From assembly GCA_012295275.1 (NCBI GenBank), contig CM022674.1, positions 15,286,953 through 15,350,952 of the forward strand: 64,000 bases of DNA, written 5' to 3'. The notes beneath the pieces are model-generated. The model worked only from the letters and a program-made list of their open reading frames with translations, did no database searches and had not been told where the DNA came from. Made by a program: the position numbers and the translations under genes. Below are positions 30,416-44,289 of the stretch, one piece after another (position 1 is the first letter of the stretch; each line of letters opens with the position of its first letter). This DNA comes from Chrysomallon squamiferum (lineage: Eukaryota > Mollusca > Gastropoda > Neomphalida > Peltospiridae).

Positions 30416-31152
30416 AAAACAATCTCTCTCGTAATCAGATATATATATATATATATATTAACATTATTCAGCATGTTCGTCTGGCGAAGCTGTTTGAAAG
30501 TCTGGTAGAAAAAGATTATCGGTTTGAAATACTCGGAGAAGTTTCCATGGGTCTCGTTTGTTTCCGTCTTAAGGTCAGATTTAAATTAGAATTAATGTTC
30601 GCTAGAATGAGATATTTATTTATTAATTTTAACGCAGTATAACAAATGTAACATAAGTAACAAATATAATAAAAAACCAAAACAAAAAAAACAACAACAA
30701 CCCCCCCCAAAATATGAATAAAATAGTAAGGATAAAAAATACAAAATAAAATGTATATACATTATTTAAAAGAATCTGAAATTATCCAAACATTATTTAT
30801 TTTCAAAGGGGCCTAACTGTTTAACTCAGAAATTACAGCGCATGATCAATGAATCCCGGAAGCTACACATGGTACCAGCTTTAATCAACGAACACTTCGT
30901 CATTCGGTTCGCCATTTGTGCGGAAAGAGCCTGCGACAAAGATATCACCTATGCCTGGGACGTCATAGTAGAGATGACGTCAGAGCTATTGTTATACCGT
31001 CGCGACAGGAACGACAAGCTGAGACGGAAGTTCTTGAAGAGAGTTTGAGTGATTCTGAAGACGAGGTTTTCCCCGAGTTCGATAATGAGATGATATTCGA
31101 CAATCAGAGATGCAATCTACAAAGAGCACGGCTGCCATGGATTCCTTTGTAG
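26680..31152 (+). pseudogene. Histidine/aromatic-L-amino-acid decarboxylase (PLP group II), 5'-partial and decayed
   Basis: Exons in family order: about 26680-26804 (VTYCS..., two frameshifts); 27860-28021 ([32 protein letters not shown]); 28629-28696 (NFNTNKWLQINFDCSLMW); 29265-29355 (DTLSGALTVDPLYL); 29582-29680 ([17 protein letters not shown]); 30472-30573 ([14 protein letters not shown]); 30809-31152 (last exon). The PLP-binding Lys is kept but the usual Asn-Pro-His-Lys is Asn-Thr-Asn-Lys. Enzymes of this group decarboxylate histidine, DOPA, 5-HTP or tyrosine to make amine transmitters. The first visible exon and the 3' end (1-nt loss near 31,014) are frameshifted, so I call it a pseudogene, though middle exons are clean with good splice sites. 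HDC or AADC cannot be decided from this part. Confidence 0.75.
28346..28434. repeat. (ACT)n/(AAT)n microsatellite in a decarboxylase intron
   Basis: About 25 ACT units followed by AAT units. A nearby TATC tract (28,945-28,985) and a long (ATT)n (30,344-30,413) lie in other introns of the same gene. Confidence 0.9.
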
Positions 31153-31189
31153 TAATGGCTGCTGTTCGGTAAGCGTAGCATTTATTTAC

Positions 31190-32392
31190 TTTATGTATTG
31201 AATTTAAAGAAGGAAAATATAGATTTCAGATGGAAACTTATTTTATTTTTTAATCTGTACGCTTTCATTTTCAGTTATTTTATTTTGTTGCATTTACTTA
31301 CTGTAATTTTTATCATTAAAAACAAGGAACTGTTTAATGTTTCGTTCAGGAAAAAAAAGAATTCAATCCATAAGTGTTAACAGCGTTTTAATATAATCTT
31401 AAAGTTAGTGAGACACACTGAAAGTGACTAAGCTGCTGATTAACAGCAACAGTTTTATGTGCATCTTTCCATAGACAGAAAAGCACAAACCACAACCTTT
31501 TATAAACACACTGATTAGTATTAATGCAGTCATTCAGCGAAACAGAACTCAAAGCTACCTCACGTTTTTGGTTCATTTATTAAAATATTATTTTCTATAA
31601 CTAATTGTTTGAACATAGTTAATTAATAATTACATATTCTGTTATAAGTGACATTTGCCAATTTTTTGTTTGTTTTTGTTTTAAAGCAAACTCTGGGGTT
31701 CACTGATAGTATGAAAATAAGGTCAGGAGGGTTAAATGCCCCAGTGTTAATAATACTAATAAAAGATTATTATAAAAGTAAATACTGGGGTGATAGTAGG
31801 TGTTTCAGGGTCTCTGTTGTGGTGTTTAGACATGAAACAGCCATGGATCACATTTAAATAATAAACAATAAACTGTAGACAGTTTCAAACATTATTATTT
31901 TGCTTTTCGAAAACAACTAAACTAAAGGTATCAAATGTGTGTGTTTTATTTTTGTTTTGTTTCTCTCTGAAAATCACTTTATGTACCTTGATTGAATTCG
32001 GTCAGTACACTTTTCCAGTTACAGCATTTTGTTGTTAATGCTTGTTTTAAAGAAATTAATTGGATAAATGAAAAAAAAAAAAAATACAAGGACAAAAAAG
32101 TCTTTAGTAATTATTTTGGGCATAATCTATCTAGAATGGGAAAAAAGCATTTTCTAATTAACATTTTATATATTTTCCAATTAGTATTTGTTGGGTATAG
32201 AAATTTACACTACCTTTTAATGTTAAGTTCAGAAAATAGTTAAATTGTGGTATAATAAGAAATTGTTTTAAAACAGAAAACAATTCGCTAAATATTATTT
32301 ATTGTTGATTAATAATCAAGAATCTACATTATGTTAATATAAATGCATATAAGAAATTATTTCATTTATTTATTTAAAATTATCGATTGGCT

Positions 32393-32434
<42 letters not shown>

Positions 32435-32457
32435 GCATTACTCTTGTGTGTGTGTTG

Positions 32458-32490
<33 letters not shown>

Positions 32491-33284
32491 AATAATGTGA
32501 CCAATAGACTTTGACCAAACCATCTCTGTAAATTATGACACATTTCTTTAACATATTTTACATGACTTTTACATTGTAATATAATTATTTGAGCATTATG
32601 TTAAGATGTAATCCTTTGTGAATCCTAGTGACTCATTCACCCCATAATGTAGTCCTTTGTGTATCCTACTGACCCATACACCCTTTCAATTTAGTTCTTA
32701 CCATATCCTACATGCCTACTATACCTCTGTAATTTACCCTCTACAACCTTGTAATATAAACCTGTCTACAGTAAAGTCAAGGCATAACTCATCTACTTGT
32801 GAGTATAAATTGAAACACCCATATGAAATATGAAACAAAAAAAGAAATCTGTTTTTATTGTATTTTTCGTTGCAGCAGACGAAACAAATCCTTCCGCACC
32901 AGAAAGAAAATAAACAAAAAATATCTTAACTGCAGATTACAGCCCTGCAGGTAAAACAGTTCACTGACGCCATACCTACTCTTGTTATCATAAACAAATA
33001 ATATTATTCATTATCTTTAGTAAAACATATATTAAATATGCATTTTTATGACAAATATTGAGAGTATAGAATATTATAGTATAGTATACTATAGTATAGT
33101 ATAGTACAGTATAGTATAATATGGTATAGTATAGTATAGTACTATATAGTATTGTATATCATAGTATTTATCTTTAACAATAAGTCTCAAAATACAGGGT
33201 CCTCCTATGCTATAGTTAACCCTGGGAAAGTTTCCAGTATTCTTGTGTGTTAAGATGTCCCTAACCTAAACATCAAAACGGTTG

Positions 33285-33328
<44 letters not shown>

Positions 33329-33350
33329 TATACTAAAAAGAAAATTAGAG
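31190..33350. other. Non-coding flank of the right arm
   Basis: Mirror of 22,470-24,640. It holds an AAT tract (32,394-32,432), a TG tract (32,449-32,482), the pentamer tract and a long poly-A (33,287-33,326). No coding exon is recognised. Confidence 0.6.
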
Positions 33351-33668
33351 TCAAACAGCGTTTTTAAAAAAAAAAAAAATAATAATCCGAGAATCACAAA
33401 TCGCTTTGTTTTGTTAGCAGTATCTGTTGAAGATGAATTTCAAGAAGCTGAACTTGATGGTGTGTTGGAAATGAAACTGTGAAATGTAGGTTTCCTGTTC
33501 GGAGTATTTACTGTAGAAGTAGATCTGTGAAATGTTGGTGTTGTGCTGGAAGTTTTTGCTGTAGAAGCTTAACTCTGAAATACTGGTGAAGTCTTGGAAG
33601 TGTTTGCTGTAGAAGTAGATCTACGAAATCTTAGTGTTGTGTTGGGAGTGTTTGCTGTAGAAGTAGAT

Positions 33669-36043
33669 CTATGTAATGTTAGTGTTTGCTGTAGAAGCTG
33701 AAAACCGAAATACTGGTGAAGTGTTGGAAGTGTTTGCTGTAGAAGCTGAAAACCGAAATACTGGTGAAGTGTTGGAAGTGTTTACTGAAGAAGCAGAACT
33801 GTGGAATCTTTGTGTTGCGTTGGAAGTATTTCCTGCAGAAGCTGAACTCTGAAACACTGGTGAAGTGTTGGAAGTATTTCCTGCAGAAGCTGAACTCTGA
33901 AACACTGGTGAAGTGTTGGAAATATTTACTGCAGAAGCTGAACTCTGAAATACTGGTGAATTGTTGGAAGTGTTTACTGAAGAAGTAGAACTGTGAAATG
34001 GTTGTTGAATGCTGGCTGTTCTGTTAACTGAAGTGTGCATTTGAATATTTCTGGTAGGAGTAGATGCGTATAAAATAGGTACTGAAGTGCTCGACGAAGA
34101 CAATTCTGGGCTTGTCTTCACAGAATATTCAAGAAGAAACACTGGGTAACTCTGTGAAGTGTCAAAGATTACAAAAATTGATGGATTATTTACATCATCG
34201 ACACAGGAATCATAAAGAACATGTCCTTTCCTAGAAGGAGGCCGGCAATACGAACTTTTACCTTTGGCATACTGGCCTACAAGAACCTTTGAAATGAACA
34301 TGTAGCAATGTGATCCTGTGGTGTATCTGTGGCTGTATTTGGCATCCTGGGCAAAATAAGCCCCTTTGCCGTAAACTGTTCCATTTTTGCCGTTCAGCCT
34401 GAAATCAATGTTGTTGTGGCAGATTCCACGTATGACACTGATGTCGTCAGTAGTTCCATGAAATAGAAATCTTTCGTTAATATCTCCTTTATCATCTGCG
34501 TTCATCGACATTACTTTTCTCATACTGCAGAAGAAAAGAAAAATAATATTTAAAAATATTATTGCTTACTGCTCACTAGGTAATATATTTTACATTAGTT
34601 TATGATCTGTAACAGTGTATGGGATAATAATTGATGCTACTTAAGGCGTCACAATTTTATAACTCTTCCGTAATGCTGGTTATCAAATATATTTCTAATA
34701 ATAACTTTTCCTATAGAGTGATTATTTTCAATCCTTAACAGATGGATGGTAACTATTACTTTCACAAACATACTGATACATTTTCTATCATCAGTATTTT
34801 GGTACCAACCACTTACAATCAGTATATGGATACGAATGAGTTATCTACAAATATTTTATTTTAAGAAATTGATTAATTTTCTATTGCTGGCTGCGGAAAT
34901 AGTTGCTTGTTTCCAAGATTACGGAAGGAAAGACAATATGTACCATTTCCAACTGTAAATCAATCATTTAATTAATTATTGCTAGAATATTAAACATCTA
35001 ACACATGCATGTGTGGAAACGAAATTCGTGTTCTTCAGTTCTAAGTGAAAATATATACTGTGTATTGGATTTTAAAAGTTATTTTATCTGTTTTATCACT
35101 CTTAATTATTGCTAAAGAAACATGAGTATGCAACATGAAAATAAAAAATGTAAAATCGGAAAAAAGTAAGAGTCAAAATATAAGTGGAGAAAGTGAACAG
35201 AAAATAAAGGTAACCAGTAGCTAAGCTATTCAAGAAGTCATCATATTGAGGATGTCAAATACACAAATCTGTGAGCTTAAATGTTCATCTGTACCATTTT
35301 ATCAGTCAACACCAATTAACCAATTAACAAATTAATGAATCTATTATTGCTGGCATTAGAAATCTATTGTTTGTTTCCAACACTACTGAAATATACCATA
35401 TATCTACCCTTAAATATTGTAAATCTGTCATTTATTTAATTAGCTCTAGAAAATATTCATTTAATATCTATCGCTGATTATTTATTTGATGAGATCATAC
35501 TGATTAAATATCTATCATTGATTATTTAATTAAAAATGATTATTTATTTCAGGAGAAGATACTGATTAAATATATGTCATAGATTATTCATTTAAGGATA
35601 ACATGCTGCCTAAATATCTATCACTGATTAATTTATTTAATGAGAACATACTGATTAAATGTATGTCATTCATTCCTTATTTAAGGGGAACATACTGATT
35701 AAATACCTCTGTCTGAATATATTTAGGCTATTGCATTGTATGTAAACAGTGTCAAAAAATGAGGACTCTTACCTACAATATTTTTCCCACATTGGTAGAT
35801 TCTGGATCCGATACAAAGATTTCAATTTGAATTTCGATTTGTTCATGGTAGAGAAAAATAATTTCGTCACAGTTTTCACATCTTCATCTTTGCTAAAGTC
35901 ATCAAGTTTTAATTTTACTATTTCCACTGGTTGGTAACAGTCTAAAGGCCACCAGTTGTCTGGGAGAGTTGGTGAACATGCAAGCTTCTTGGACGAAAGA
36001 CATGGATGATATCTGTATTTTTATTTTATATAATAAAAATAAA

Positions 36044-36125
<82 letters not shown>

Positions 36126-38250
36126 TATATGAAACAGGATAATGAGATATAGTATATCGACAGAAATTATTTTTAAAAATTAAGAAGGATAAAATTTAAA
36201 TAAGGGAAATCCAAAATTATTGTTCTGGAAGAATACCTTTCTTTTTACCCATTTTCTTGTCTCTGTACTTCATCAGAGGCAACACACACTCATTAGCAGA
36301 GATTAAAAATGAGAAACACAGGAAAATAACGTTTATTAGAAAATGAAATAGAATAATGAGATATAGGTTAAAGATAGACAATATTAAAATCTAAAATGTA
36401 AAACAAGAGAAAATATTTTAATCCAAATTTATTTGTGTTGTACAATATTTTTCTACTTACAATTTTTTTTGTCTCTGTACATCATCACTGGAAACAAAAG
36501 CAGGTCTCCTCAGCAGTCGTCTTTGTTTTAATGTTTTCTGGTTTGTTTGGGTCATCTCCCTAAAATTTATTTCATACTGAAACTGGTCTGTTTCAAAGTT
36601 ATAAAATGGTTGCCCAGCCAGGTACTTCATTTCAAGAGTATACTGCAGACTTTCCTATAATAAGAACGAGATGCTGTTTTATATAATACTGTAGTGTGTG
36701 TCAGGTGATATATCATATAATGGGTACGATATATGAGATATGCAAATTAATAATATATTAGAAACACCACGTTTTAGGCATTCATATGAAGACTTTCACC
36801 TCTTCTTTCTTTCTTTTTTCTTCTTTTCTTCTAATTTATTATTTTCTTTGAAATATTTTTTTTATAACATTTTATTTTATGCTCATACAAACTTCAAAAA
36901 AAATATTATACATCTCTCTTACATTTAATGCTAAGGTCTTTTTGTTTTCCTTATTTTTTTTTTTAGTGAAAAAAGACTAAACATGATAAAGAATAAAATA
37001 AAGTGAACATTCACTGGTTCATAAGGCACCCAATTTCCGAAGTCTTCATCAAAATACCAACACCACTGTGTCAGCTGTGTGAAGTTGTCTTCTTGTCCAG
37101 TGACATACGATGGTGTCGAAAGACGCTGAACTCTGACCTCGAGCTTTCTCGGTTGCAGAGAAACAGAAGCTCTCATTAAGTCAAAATCAACAACAATTGG
37201 CATAAACTTACTGGCCACCGAAAACTGAAATATAAAATTATTAGTAGTGGTAGAGAATGTAATAGTACTGTTGCAATACGATTAAGAGTTATGACATTCT
37301 AACGTATTTGTTGTGCAGTAGTAAGTATCAAAAATAGTAAAGTTCTACACATAAAATTATCTCAGATGGCTTAATGAACTACTATTTTTCAAAGGATTTT
37401 TGAATACGTACGTCTTCATCAAGAGAAGAGCTTGTGACACCGGTTAGATGAGGGTACAAGCGGCACTGATCCAGCGGGTAGTACTTTCTTAAGGATGTGC
37501 ACTGAAACAAAAGAACAGCAGAGCAACATTCAGCTATATCAGTGTTGTTAAACTTAAACCTTATTACATATCAATAAAATTTCAATTATCAGGTCTGGTT
37601 GTTTTTGTACTCACCTTTATGTTTCCTGTATCTAACTTCAGACTGCAAAAACATTGCTCGATCATCTCATTCTCCACTATGTCAAAGCTGACCCATTTGT
37701 CACAAATCTCCATCTGCCATTGGTAAGGCAGGCATCTTTGTTTGTGTGTATTTGAATGTATTACACACTGACTCTACACACATTTCTCACAGAGCAGACC
37801 TCCTATTTCACTGTTGTTATTCACTACTTTAAAGCTGTCATTGACATCAAGTTGTGAAACTTGCACTAGATCAGTTTTCAGTGTCACATCAGATTGTTTC
37901 TGCCTTGAAATATTCGGTTGATCTTCTCCCACGTTCCCATCAAGTTGTTTCTTGTGTGGAACTGACAGGTTTGTTTTCACGGAATATATGGGTGTGTTGC
38001 TCTCTGTACTGCTCTTTGGTGGTGCGCTTTCATCACGAGATTTGTAGTCATTTGAACCTCTTTGTTCATTCTGTTGATGAATCTGATTGTGTTTGCAAAG
38101 AACCCTTTGTTCAAGTTTGTGAACACTATAGTGATTCATATGAAATATTGAAAACACCCGCCGGTTACGTTTAGATGACTTGATGTCATGTTCTGGGAGA
38201 TCATCTTGGTGACACCCCTCACTTGTTTCGAAGGCATCAAAATGAGACAT
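33669..38250 (-). pseudogene. PARP12-like mono-ADP-ribosyltransferase, copy C (one nonsense codon)
   Basis: Same six exons as copy B on the minus strand: 38250-37615, 37501-37412, 37224-37015, 36654-36461, 36012-35773, 34524-33669; all splice sites and phases are kept. Exon 1 is 222 nt shorter than in B, exactly 18 nt (EFDDTD-type residues) plus four 51-bp linker repeats. The only break I see is TGG to TAG at 37,776-37,774, in the CVWSQC segment at the start of the first WWE. Catalytic His, Tyr and Leu (FHGT, GAYFA, FLLEY) are intact. The Ser/Thr tail is shorter than in B and ends early (stop 33,669) after a small deletion. If the TAG is real the catalytic half is lost; if it is a sequencing error the gene is functional. 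Confidence 0.75.
36049..36121. repeat. (GA)n microsatellite in copy C intron 4
   Basis: Counterpart of the (CT)n at 19,353-19,457 but shorter, in line with arm divergence. Confidence 0.95.
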
Positions 38251-38649
38251 ACTTCTGAAATAATATATAAGAGTGAATCACTGATTTCTCTTAAATCTTC
38301 ATCAGCTATGGTATTTTCATCATTAAATATAACAGTGACTGTTGTTTGTTTTTTTGTGTTTTTTTTTTTTTTTTTTTTTCAATACATTTAATACTGAATT
38401 AACAAACGTTTGGTCAGTTTGAGTTTTATTTGTAACCATTCAACCTCTTTTTGTACATGTTTAAATTCACTGAAAACAATATATATATATATGAGAAAAA
38501 AACTTGTTAATCCTTATTAATTTTTAAATATCAGTTGTCTATTTTATGTTTATAATTTTATTTTCAGTGAATTTAAACATGTACAAGAAAGAGGTTGAAT
38601 GTTTAGCAGATAGAATTTTACAAATAGAACTCAAACTGATAAAACATTT

Positions 38650-38651
38650 AC

Positions 38652-38733
<82 letters not shown>
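38650..38733. repeat. (TA)n/(TG)n dinucleotide tract
   Basis: TA-TG-TA compound tract in the first intron of copy C; the left arm has a shorter TA/CA tract at 16,540-16,600. Confidence 0.9.
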
Positions 38734-38737
<4 letters not shown>

Positions 38738-38925
38738 AACATGAATAACAACAAGTTCAATGACATAATCATTGTTAACAGTATCTAGTTTCACATAATC
38801 GTAGAGCGATTTCGTCCGTGTCCGTGCTAAGATCGACATGAAGCCAGCTCGTTCTTGTGGAGAGGGCGTAGAACAATAATAATAAAAATCAGATACATGC
38901 CTGCAAGAGTGCAGACTGCTCTTAC

Positions 38926-39130
38926 CTTGTTTTATCGTCTGAAATGATCAATCAGCCTAATAAAACTTTTAGAAAATCAGCTTTCTTGATCTACTTTCAT
39001 TTCTTGTGCACACTCACTCTCAGTTATTGCTACGCCCACTTCCGGACACTGTGCGTTAGGTTGCAAATGATGACAAACGGGACGCAACTTCCGGCTATGG
39101 CATTTTGCGCAAGCACACTAGCACAAAATA
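38926..39130 (-). promoter_or_regulatory. Promoter and 5' exon module of ART copy C
   Basis: The minus strand carries the paired CCGGAAGT motifs (about 39,045 and 39,090), the GAAATGAAAG box (about 38,993-39,004) and the donor AACAAG|GTAAGA at 38,925. A diverged tandem copy follows at about 39,360-39,510. Confidence 0.45.
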
Positions 39131-39509
39131 ATTCTATATCTTTCGTTAGATTTATTTATTTATTTATTTAGAGATGACACTTAAAAAATAAACGTGTGGC
39201 GGAAATTATATCAGATATATATATATATATTAGTTTAAACTGCTGAAACCGATTTCTGTTACAGCTATTGTTAGTGTAGACAAAGTTCTATAAAAACAAA
39301 TCCGCCACCCACTCCTGTCTATAAAATGATTATGATATTACGTTAGTGCAAAGAAATCAGCTCACCTGACTTTTGGAATTTTCTACTTTCGTTTATTGGC
39401 CACACTGATTCTTCTTTGTTACGCATTCTTCCGGAGACTTAATGTGTGTTAGGTCCCAAATCATGGCAAACTCGATGTAACTTCTGGCAATGGCATTTTT
39501 GCGCTTGCA

Positions 39510-39871
39510 CACTATATATCAGCGTCAAATATATCAGAGATGTATAAGTATGTATATATATTAGTTGAAAATACTGATACTGTTGTTTTACATTGAATTA
39601 TTTATTTATTTCTGTTGTAGCTATCGTTATTCTCGCTGCTGCTATTTTCATTACTGCTGTTGTTGTTATGATTTGTTTTTCTGTCTGAAATACTGATATC
39701 GTGTCCGTAAATAAAGATAACGAATGGGCAGGTCTGTTATCGCTATTGGTTGTACTTTAATAATATGCTGTTTATCTGAACACCGAAAGAATGAACAGTA
39801 TGTCACAAATGATAGTGATTAAAGGAAATAAAGAATCTTTAAGTATTGTTTTAATAAGAGCACACTAAATC

Positions 39872-39909
<38 letters not shown>

Positions 39910-39994
39910 CATAATTAAGCAATAACTTGTAGTCCTGGTTTATTTTAAGTTTACTTCCTGTTGTAGTAGTAGTAATGGTAGAAGTAGTAATAGC

Positions 39995-40026
<32 letters not shown>

Positions 40027-40495
40027 GAGTAGTAGTAGTAGTAGTAATAATAATAATAATAAAGCAAGAGATAAATCATAAGCAATTTAAGTTAATAGAT
40101 TTTGTCTCGCTTGACAACAGGAACGACTAGATATGAAGAACATTCGCTTGAAAAGCCTCTATGCGAGTAAAGCTGGAATTTTAGTAAGCCGAGGTGACTG
40201 AAAATGACACGACCTTTATGGAGAAGCGACCTAGAGAGGCCATGCAATGTCGCAGTACATCGCGGTCTTTCGCGGTCTTTAACCGACCCTTTGGTGTATT
40301 TCGCTTTTGTGTCGTGCAAGATTTATTGGCTTTTGTTAAATTTGGATATGTTTTTATAAAATCCAACACCCACTCCATTTCATAAAATGATTATCATATT
40401 ACGATGGTGCAAAGAAAGAGTGATATATTTGTCGTTTCTTCATGTGTTATAGTTAACTCTTTCGTTTGTTGGTTGCTGCTGGGATTTTTTTATTG

Positions 40496-40548
<53 letters not shown>

Positions 40549-41000
40549 TTATTTATTGTCTTTTTCTTTCGATCTCTTTATTTTTTAAAATGTATTTGCT
40601 GTGAATGTCATAAGCAAGGTAAGTCTTCTTACTGGAAGTTGTGGACATACCACTAGTTTACATAAACGTAGCTTCACATTCCTAAATACTGCCTGTTAAT
40701 CGTAGCAGAGGTTATAGTATAAATATCAGTTGTAACAATAGTAGTAGTACATTATAGTAGTGGTAGTAGTTATAGCAATAATTGTCGAGGAAGTAGAAGT
40801 GAATATTTGGCAGTTTATATATACACAAAGTAAAATAAAGAATGTATGAAGGCGTATTTTACAGTGAAAATCAAGACAAGGACTATACGACATTTCTTTC
40901 ATGTTTACACTACCAGACTGCTTCTTGCTACTTTCCTTGAAATATCGGTTAAAGGTGTTAATTTTTAAATGATCTCTATGAATGGCCTGTAATTTCTCTG
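39510..41000. other. Non-coding part of the right arm with triplet repeats
   Basis: Holds ATT tracts (39,876-39,907 and 40,500-40,547) and AGT/TAG tracts (39,963-40,046), plus the orphan promoter-like block at 40,092-40,320. No coding exon is recognised. Confidence 0.6.
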
Positions 41001-41021
41001 ACACCTAGCTTCAAATGTCCA

Positions 41022-41136
41022 AGTTCAGTATGCTTGCGCAAGGATTTTTGTGCAACCTTTTAAGTTATTGTCAAAAACAGGAGATGGTATCAACATAAGA
41101 GGGTATATAAAGCTATGGTGACATTCAGTCACGCGA
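41022..41136 (+). promoter_or_regulatory. TATA promoter present only on the right arm
   Basis: GGTATATAAAGC at 41,102-41,113 is followed about 20 bp later by an initiator-like ATTCAGTCAC. The left arm jumps directly from the sequence before this block to the sequence after it (junction near 14,060), so the block is either a left-arm deletion or a right-arm insertion. A related TATA plus TTTTCAGTCACC pair occurs at about 14,868-14,897. Confidence 0.55.
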
Positions 41137-41992
41137 ACATAATTTTCTATACATTAATTTTACAGCTGGTTTAGTTTTCGATTTTTATATTTGATTCTAC
41201 TTTCTAACTGCTGCATACCTGTAGAAATGGACGAAGTATACCTACTAGGTTTCGGTAAATAATTTCATATCGTTTTATATTTTTACAGCGCATTTTTACG
41301 GCACATTATTTGACGCCAATTTCAGAAGATGTGTGGAATCTTCCAGTATCTCAAGAACCGATTGTTTCAACCAAAACTGGAATCGGCGAAAAAACAGTCG
41401 AAACTGGAGTCAGTGAACCAACAACCCGAACTGAAATCGTCGCCCTAACCGAAACCAGTTTCAGCAGACTCCCAGATTTACGAGATCCACTTCAGACAAA
41501 GATGGCAGACAGCCACTTCGTCATGGCAACACTGGACCAATCAGAGGTCGCCTACAAGAAGGACGTGGTCGACACAGACGACAAGGTGGCCATGGTCTCG
41601 CCGTACAACACGAAGACCTTGGACAAGAGGCACAGTGAGACCAGTTCTAAATCAGGGTAAAATAGTATTTACTTTGTTACTTACTAACTTACTGTGTCTT
41701 TGTCTTCATTGGATTGCTTTGTCTTTATTCATTGTCTGTTGATCACTCCGTCTATCTATCTGATGAGTTACCGTTTTCAGTTATATATAATTATAAACTG
41801 TTTTCAGGTGGTCGGGTATTTATCAACGTTGTGTCAAACGGCCGTAACTTCATTAACAGAATTGACTGTCAACAACTTCAACGCGACGTCAACTTCTGGC
41901 TAACAAATCAGGCGCGGACCTACTGCAGGAACTGCCAACTCAACATTCCCACTATCAACATTCGGTGTTCCCAGAGACCTGTACGTGGATAA
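41115..41992 (+). pseudogene. Six-cysteine secreted-type protein, right-arm copy (promoter present, exon 2 frameshifted)
   Basis: Exon 1 candidates start at ATG 41,115, reading MVTFSHANIIFYTLILQL, a plausible signal peptide; its donor GTTTAG is weak but phase-compatible. Then come exon 41289-41656 and exon 41808-41992. Relative to the left arm, exon 2 has one extra base (TTATCAACG against TTGTCAGC), so the spliced frame stops at 41,845-41,847 and the six-Cys block is lost. The upstream region holds a strong TATA box. This copy has the promoter and the left copy has the frame. Confidence 0.5.
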
Positions 41993-42534
41993 ATTAACCA
42001 ATAGGTACGAATACTCACAGAATACAAAACTTTTCATTTATTTACATTTTAAAAACATTATAATAATGATATATTATTATGTTGTGATACATTTAAATAG
42101 TTGTCCGAGTATATATGTGTGCCTGTGCGTGTATGTGTATCTGTATATTTAGATAAGACAAGGCAAAGACAGCTTATTAGTAGCACACATTCAGGAATAA
42201 TGACAGAAGGTTTGTCTACACGTCTAGCAGAAAGAGCTGAGTCTTCTGATTACCAGGAACACCCCAAATTTATTTCATACACAGAAATATATATATGTAT
42301 AAAAGATGATTTATTTATTTATTTTCTTGTTTTTCTTTGTTTTGTTTTGCAGATAATATAGCTGATGAGCCGAAAAACAGTTACAAACAAGAAACACACA
42401 CACATACACACATAATAAATGGTTTTAGTCAAAACAGAACTTATAATTTTCTTTTCTCTTACTTAAACATTACTGCTGAATCTGATGAAAAACATTCACA
42501 CTAAACAACAAAATAATAATTACAGTGCAGTGTG

Positions 42535-43519
42535 TTATCTAAATCTTCTACGATAATCGTTGCTGTTTATATCGATATCGTCGATTAATCGCGGTCTCTG
42601 GTTATTCGGAAGACGATTAGGGTACAAGGACGAGACAGCATTGACGCGACCGTCTCCTGTTTTAGTGCGTCTTGTAACAGCTGTTGGTGGTGCTGCCAAC
42701 ACATTCGGATAAAGTAGAGATGTTGCTACAGCAGCGTTGTAGTTGTAGGTCGTCGGGGTAAGGTAGTGTCCTGAATACAAAACTGACCCTCTCCTGGCAG
42801 AATGGTTGTGATTGTTCATTGGTTTAACGTGCTGTATTGGATAAAGGAGGGAATCAGCTAATTCAGCATTGTGATCGTTGATTCTTAGACGAATTTGTGA
42901 GGCAAAACTGGGTGGTCTTCTGAGGCAACATTCAGACGACCTTCGTGGTCATCGGCTTGTGATACCTGCACGTGCTGGTGGGGTAAAACCCGTGCTACCA
43001 CTCTGCCGTTGATGACAGAGTAAGCCAGTGGTGCGGAATGTTTATGAGTTATAACCTGACCATTTGATAGAATATGTCGACGAGTTACCGTTCCTTGTTT
43101 AGGCACGGAGACTGGGTAGTGTTGAGGAAAGATGCTTGGTCCGTTTCCAATCTTCCCATGAGTACTCCTGACAGTTTTTTTTTTTCGTAAAGTTCCGGAA
43201 CGCTCCGGTTGTTTCCATCAAATTTCGTGTTATTCCTTTGACGTTCCGGAGCTGTTGTGCCATATCGGAAATGGGTTAGAAATTGATCACGACTGGTGTC
43301 GTTTTCAAAATCAAAGGGAGACGACTTGCTAATGACAAATCTCTGAAGCTGAGACAATACAAATACTAAAATATTTAAAAAAAAAATGAAATAAAAAAAT
43401 GAATGAATAAATAAATGAATAAATAAAGAAATTAATTAATAAATAAATATATAAAAATAAACAACACCGAACTAAAACAGACAAATGAACTCACCACAGA
43501 TTATCAAACGCAAGAACAT
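42535..43519 (-). pseudogene. His-rich secreted protein, full-length but frameshifted (right-arm copy)
   Basis: Exon 1 is 43519-43495 (MFLRLIIC, phase 1) and exon 2 runs from about 43,371 to the stop at 42,535. Homologous coding sequence lies in three consecutive frames: a segment down to about 43,175, a His-rich segment (GQVITHKHS, then VLPHQHV; 43,170-42,885), and an Asn/Arg-rich segment ending SNDYRRRFR. The first break falls at an A11 run near 43,175 and could be an assembly error; the second is near 42,890. The His-rich segment matches the one in the peritrophin-domain gene at 9,565, so the two are likely paralogues, this one lacking the six-Cys domain. The product would be extracellular. 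No function is assigned. Confidence 0.5.
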
Positions 43520-44289
43520 TTTCACAAGTGACGTTTTTCAGTCTGTTTTCATTTTCTGTTTCACTTCTCACGCCCAGTTCACAGCTTGAACCTTCTCAGA
43601 CTTTTTTTTGTTTGTTTAACCTCATGACGAGTCACAACAGGCGAACGTATTAATACCCAGTGATTATAGAAAACCACAGTTAGTTTTTACTGTCGTTAAA
43701 TATACAGACCGGCTAGTTCCGCGTTCCAGATTTTCTTCCCCACAGATCCATTAAAAATTAAATGTTTGTGGTTTTATTACAGAGGTAGATATTAAATTAA
43801 TTTACTGCAAGCTACTGCTTTTGCTGAAATATGGCAGAAGGAAATTTAAAAAAAAAGGAAGAAATAAAAAATAAACAAAAAAGTTAAAGTTTGATTTGTT
43901 TACGATGTGATTTATTTTTTATATCGGCTTTTTAATGTGATACGTTTATTGATAGGTTTAATCTTTTTATTTATTTATTTATTTAATACAAATAAAAAAA
44001 CACAAACAGTATTTTTTAAAAGTAATACAAAAAATAATAATAAATCAGGACTAATTATAAAGCAAAAACAATGATGATGGAAAACCACAGTGTAAAAATT
44101 AATAATAATAACGGTAATGATAATAATAATAATACTACTACTAATACTAATACTAATACTACTACTACTACTACTAATAATAATAATAATAACAATAATA
44201 ATCTAACGAAGAAACAAACTATTAAAAGCAATCTATACTTCACGTTTTGGCGTTCTGAAGCTAAAATAAAGTCTTTTGTGTGTTCCTAG

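Noticed and set aside
22459-33350. A transposable element as the cause of the duplication
   Set aside because: I saw no transposase, reverse transcriptase, terminal repeats or target-site duplications at the arm boundaries, so the mechanism stays open.
42101-42361. Frame in a right-arm-specific segment (about 42,150-42,290) as a gene
   Set aside because: No homologue on the left arm, no splice sites or family match; probably an arm-specific insertion of unknown origin.
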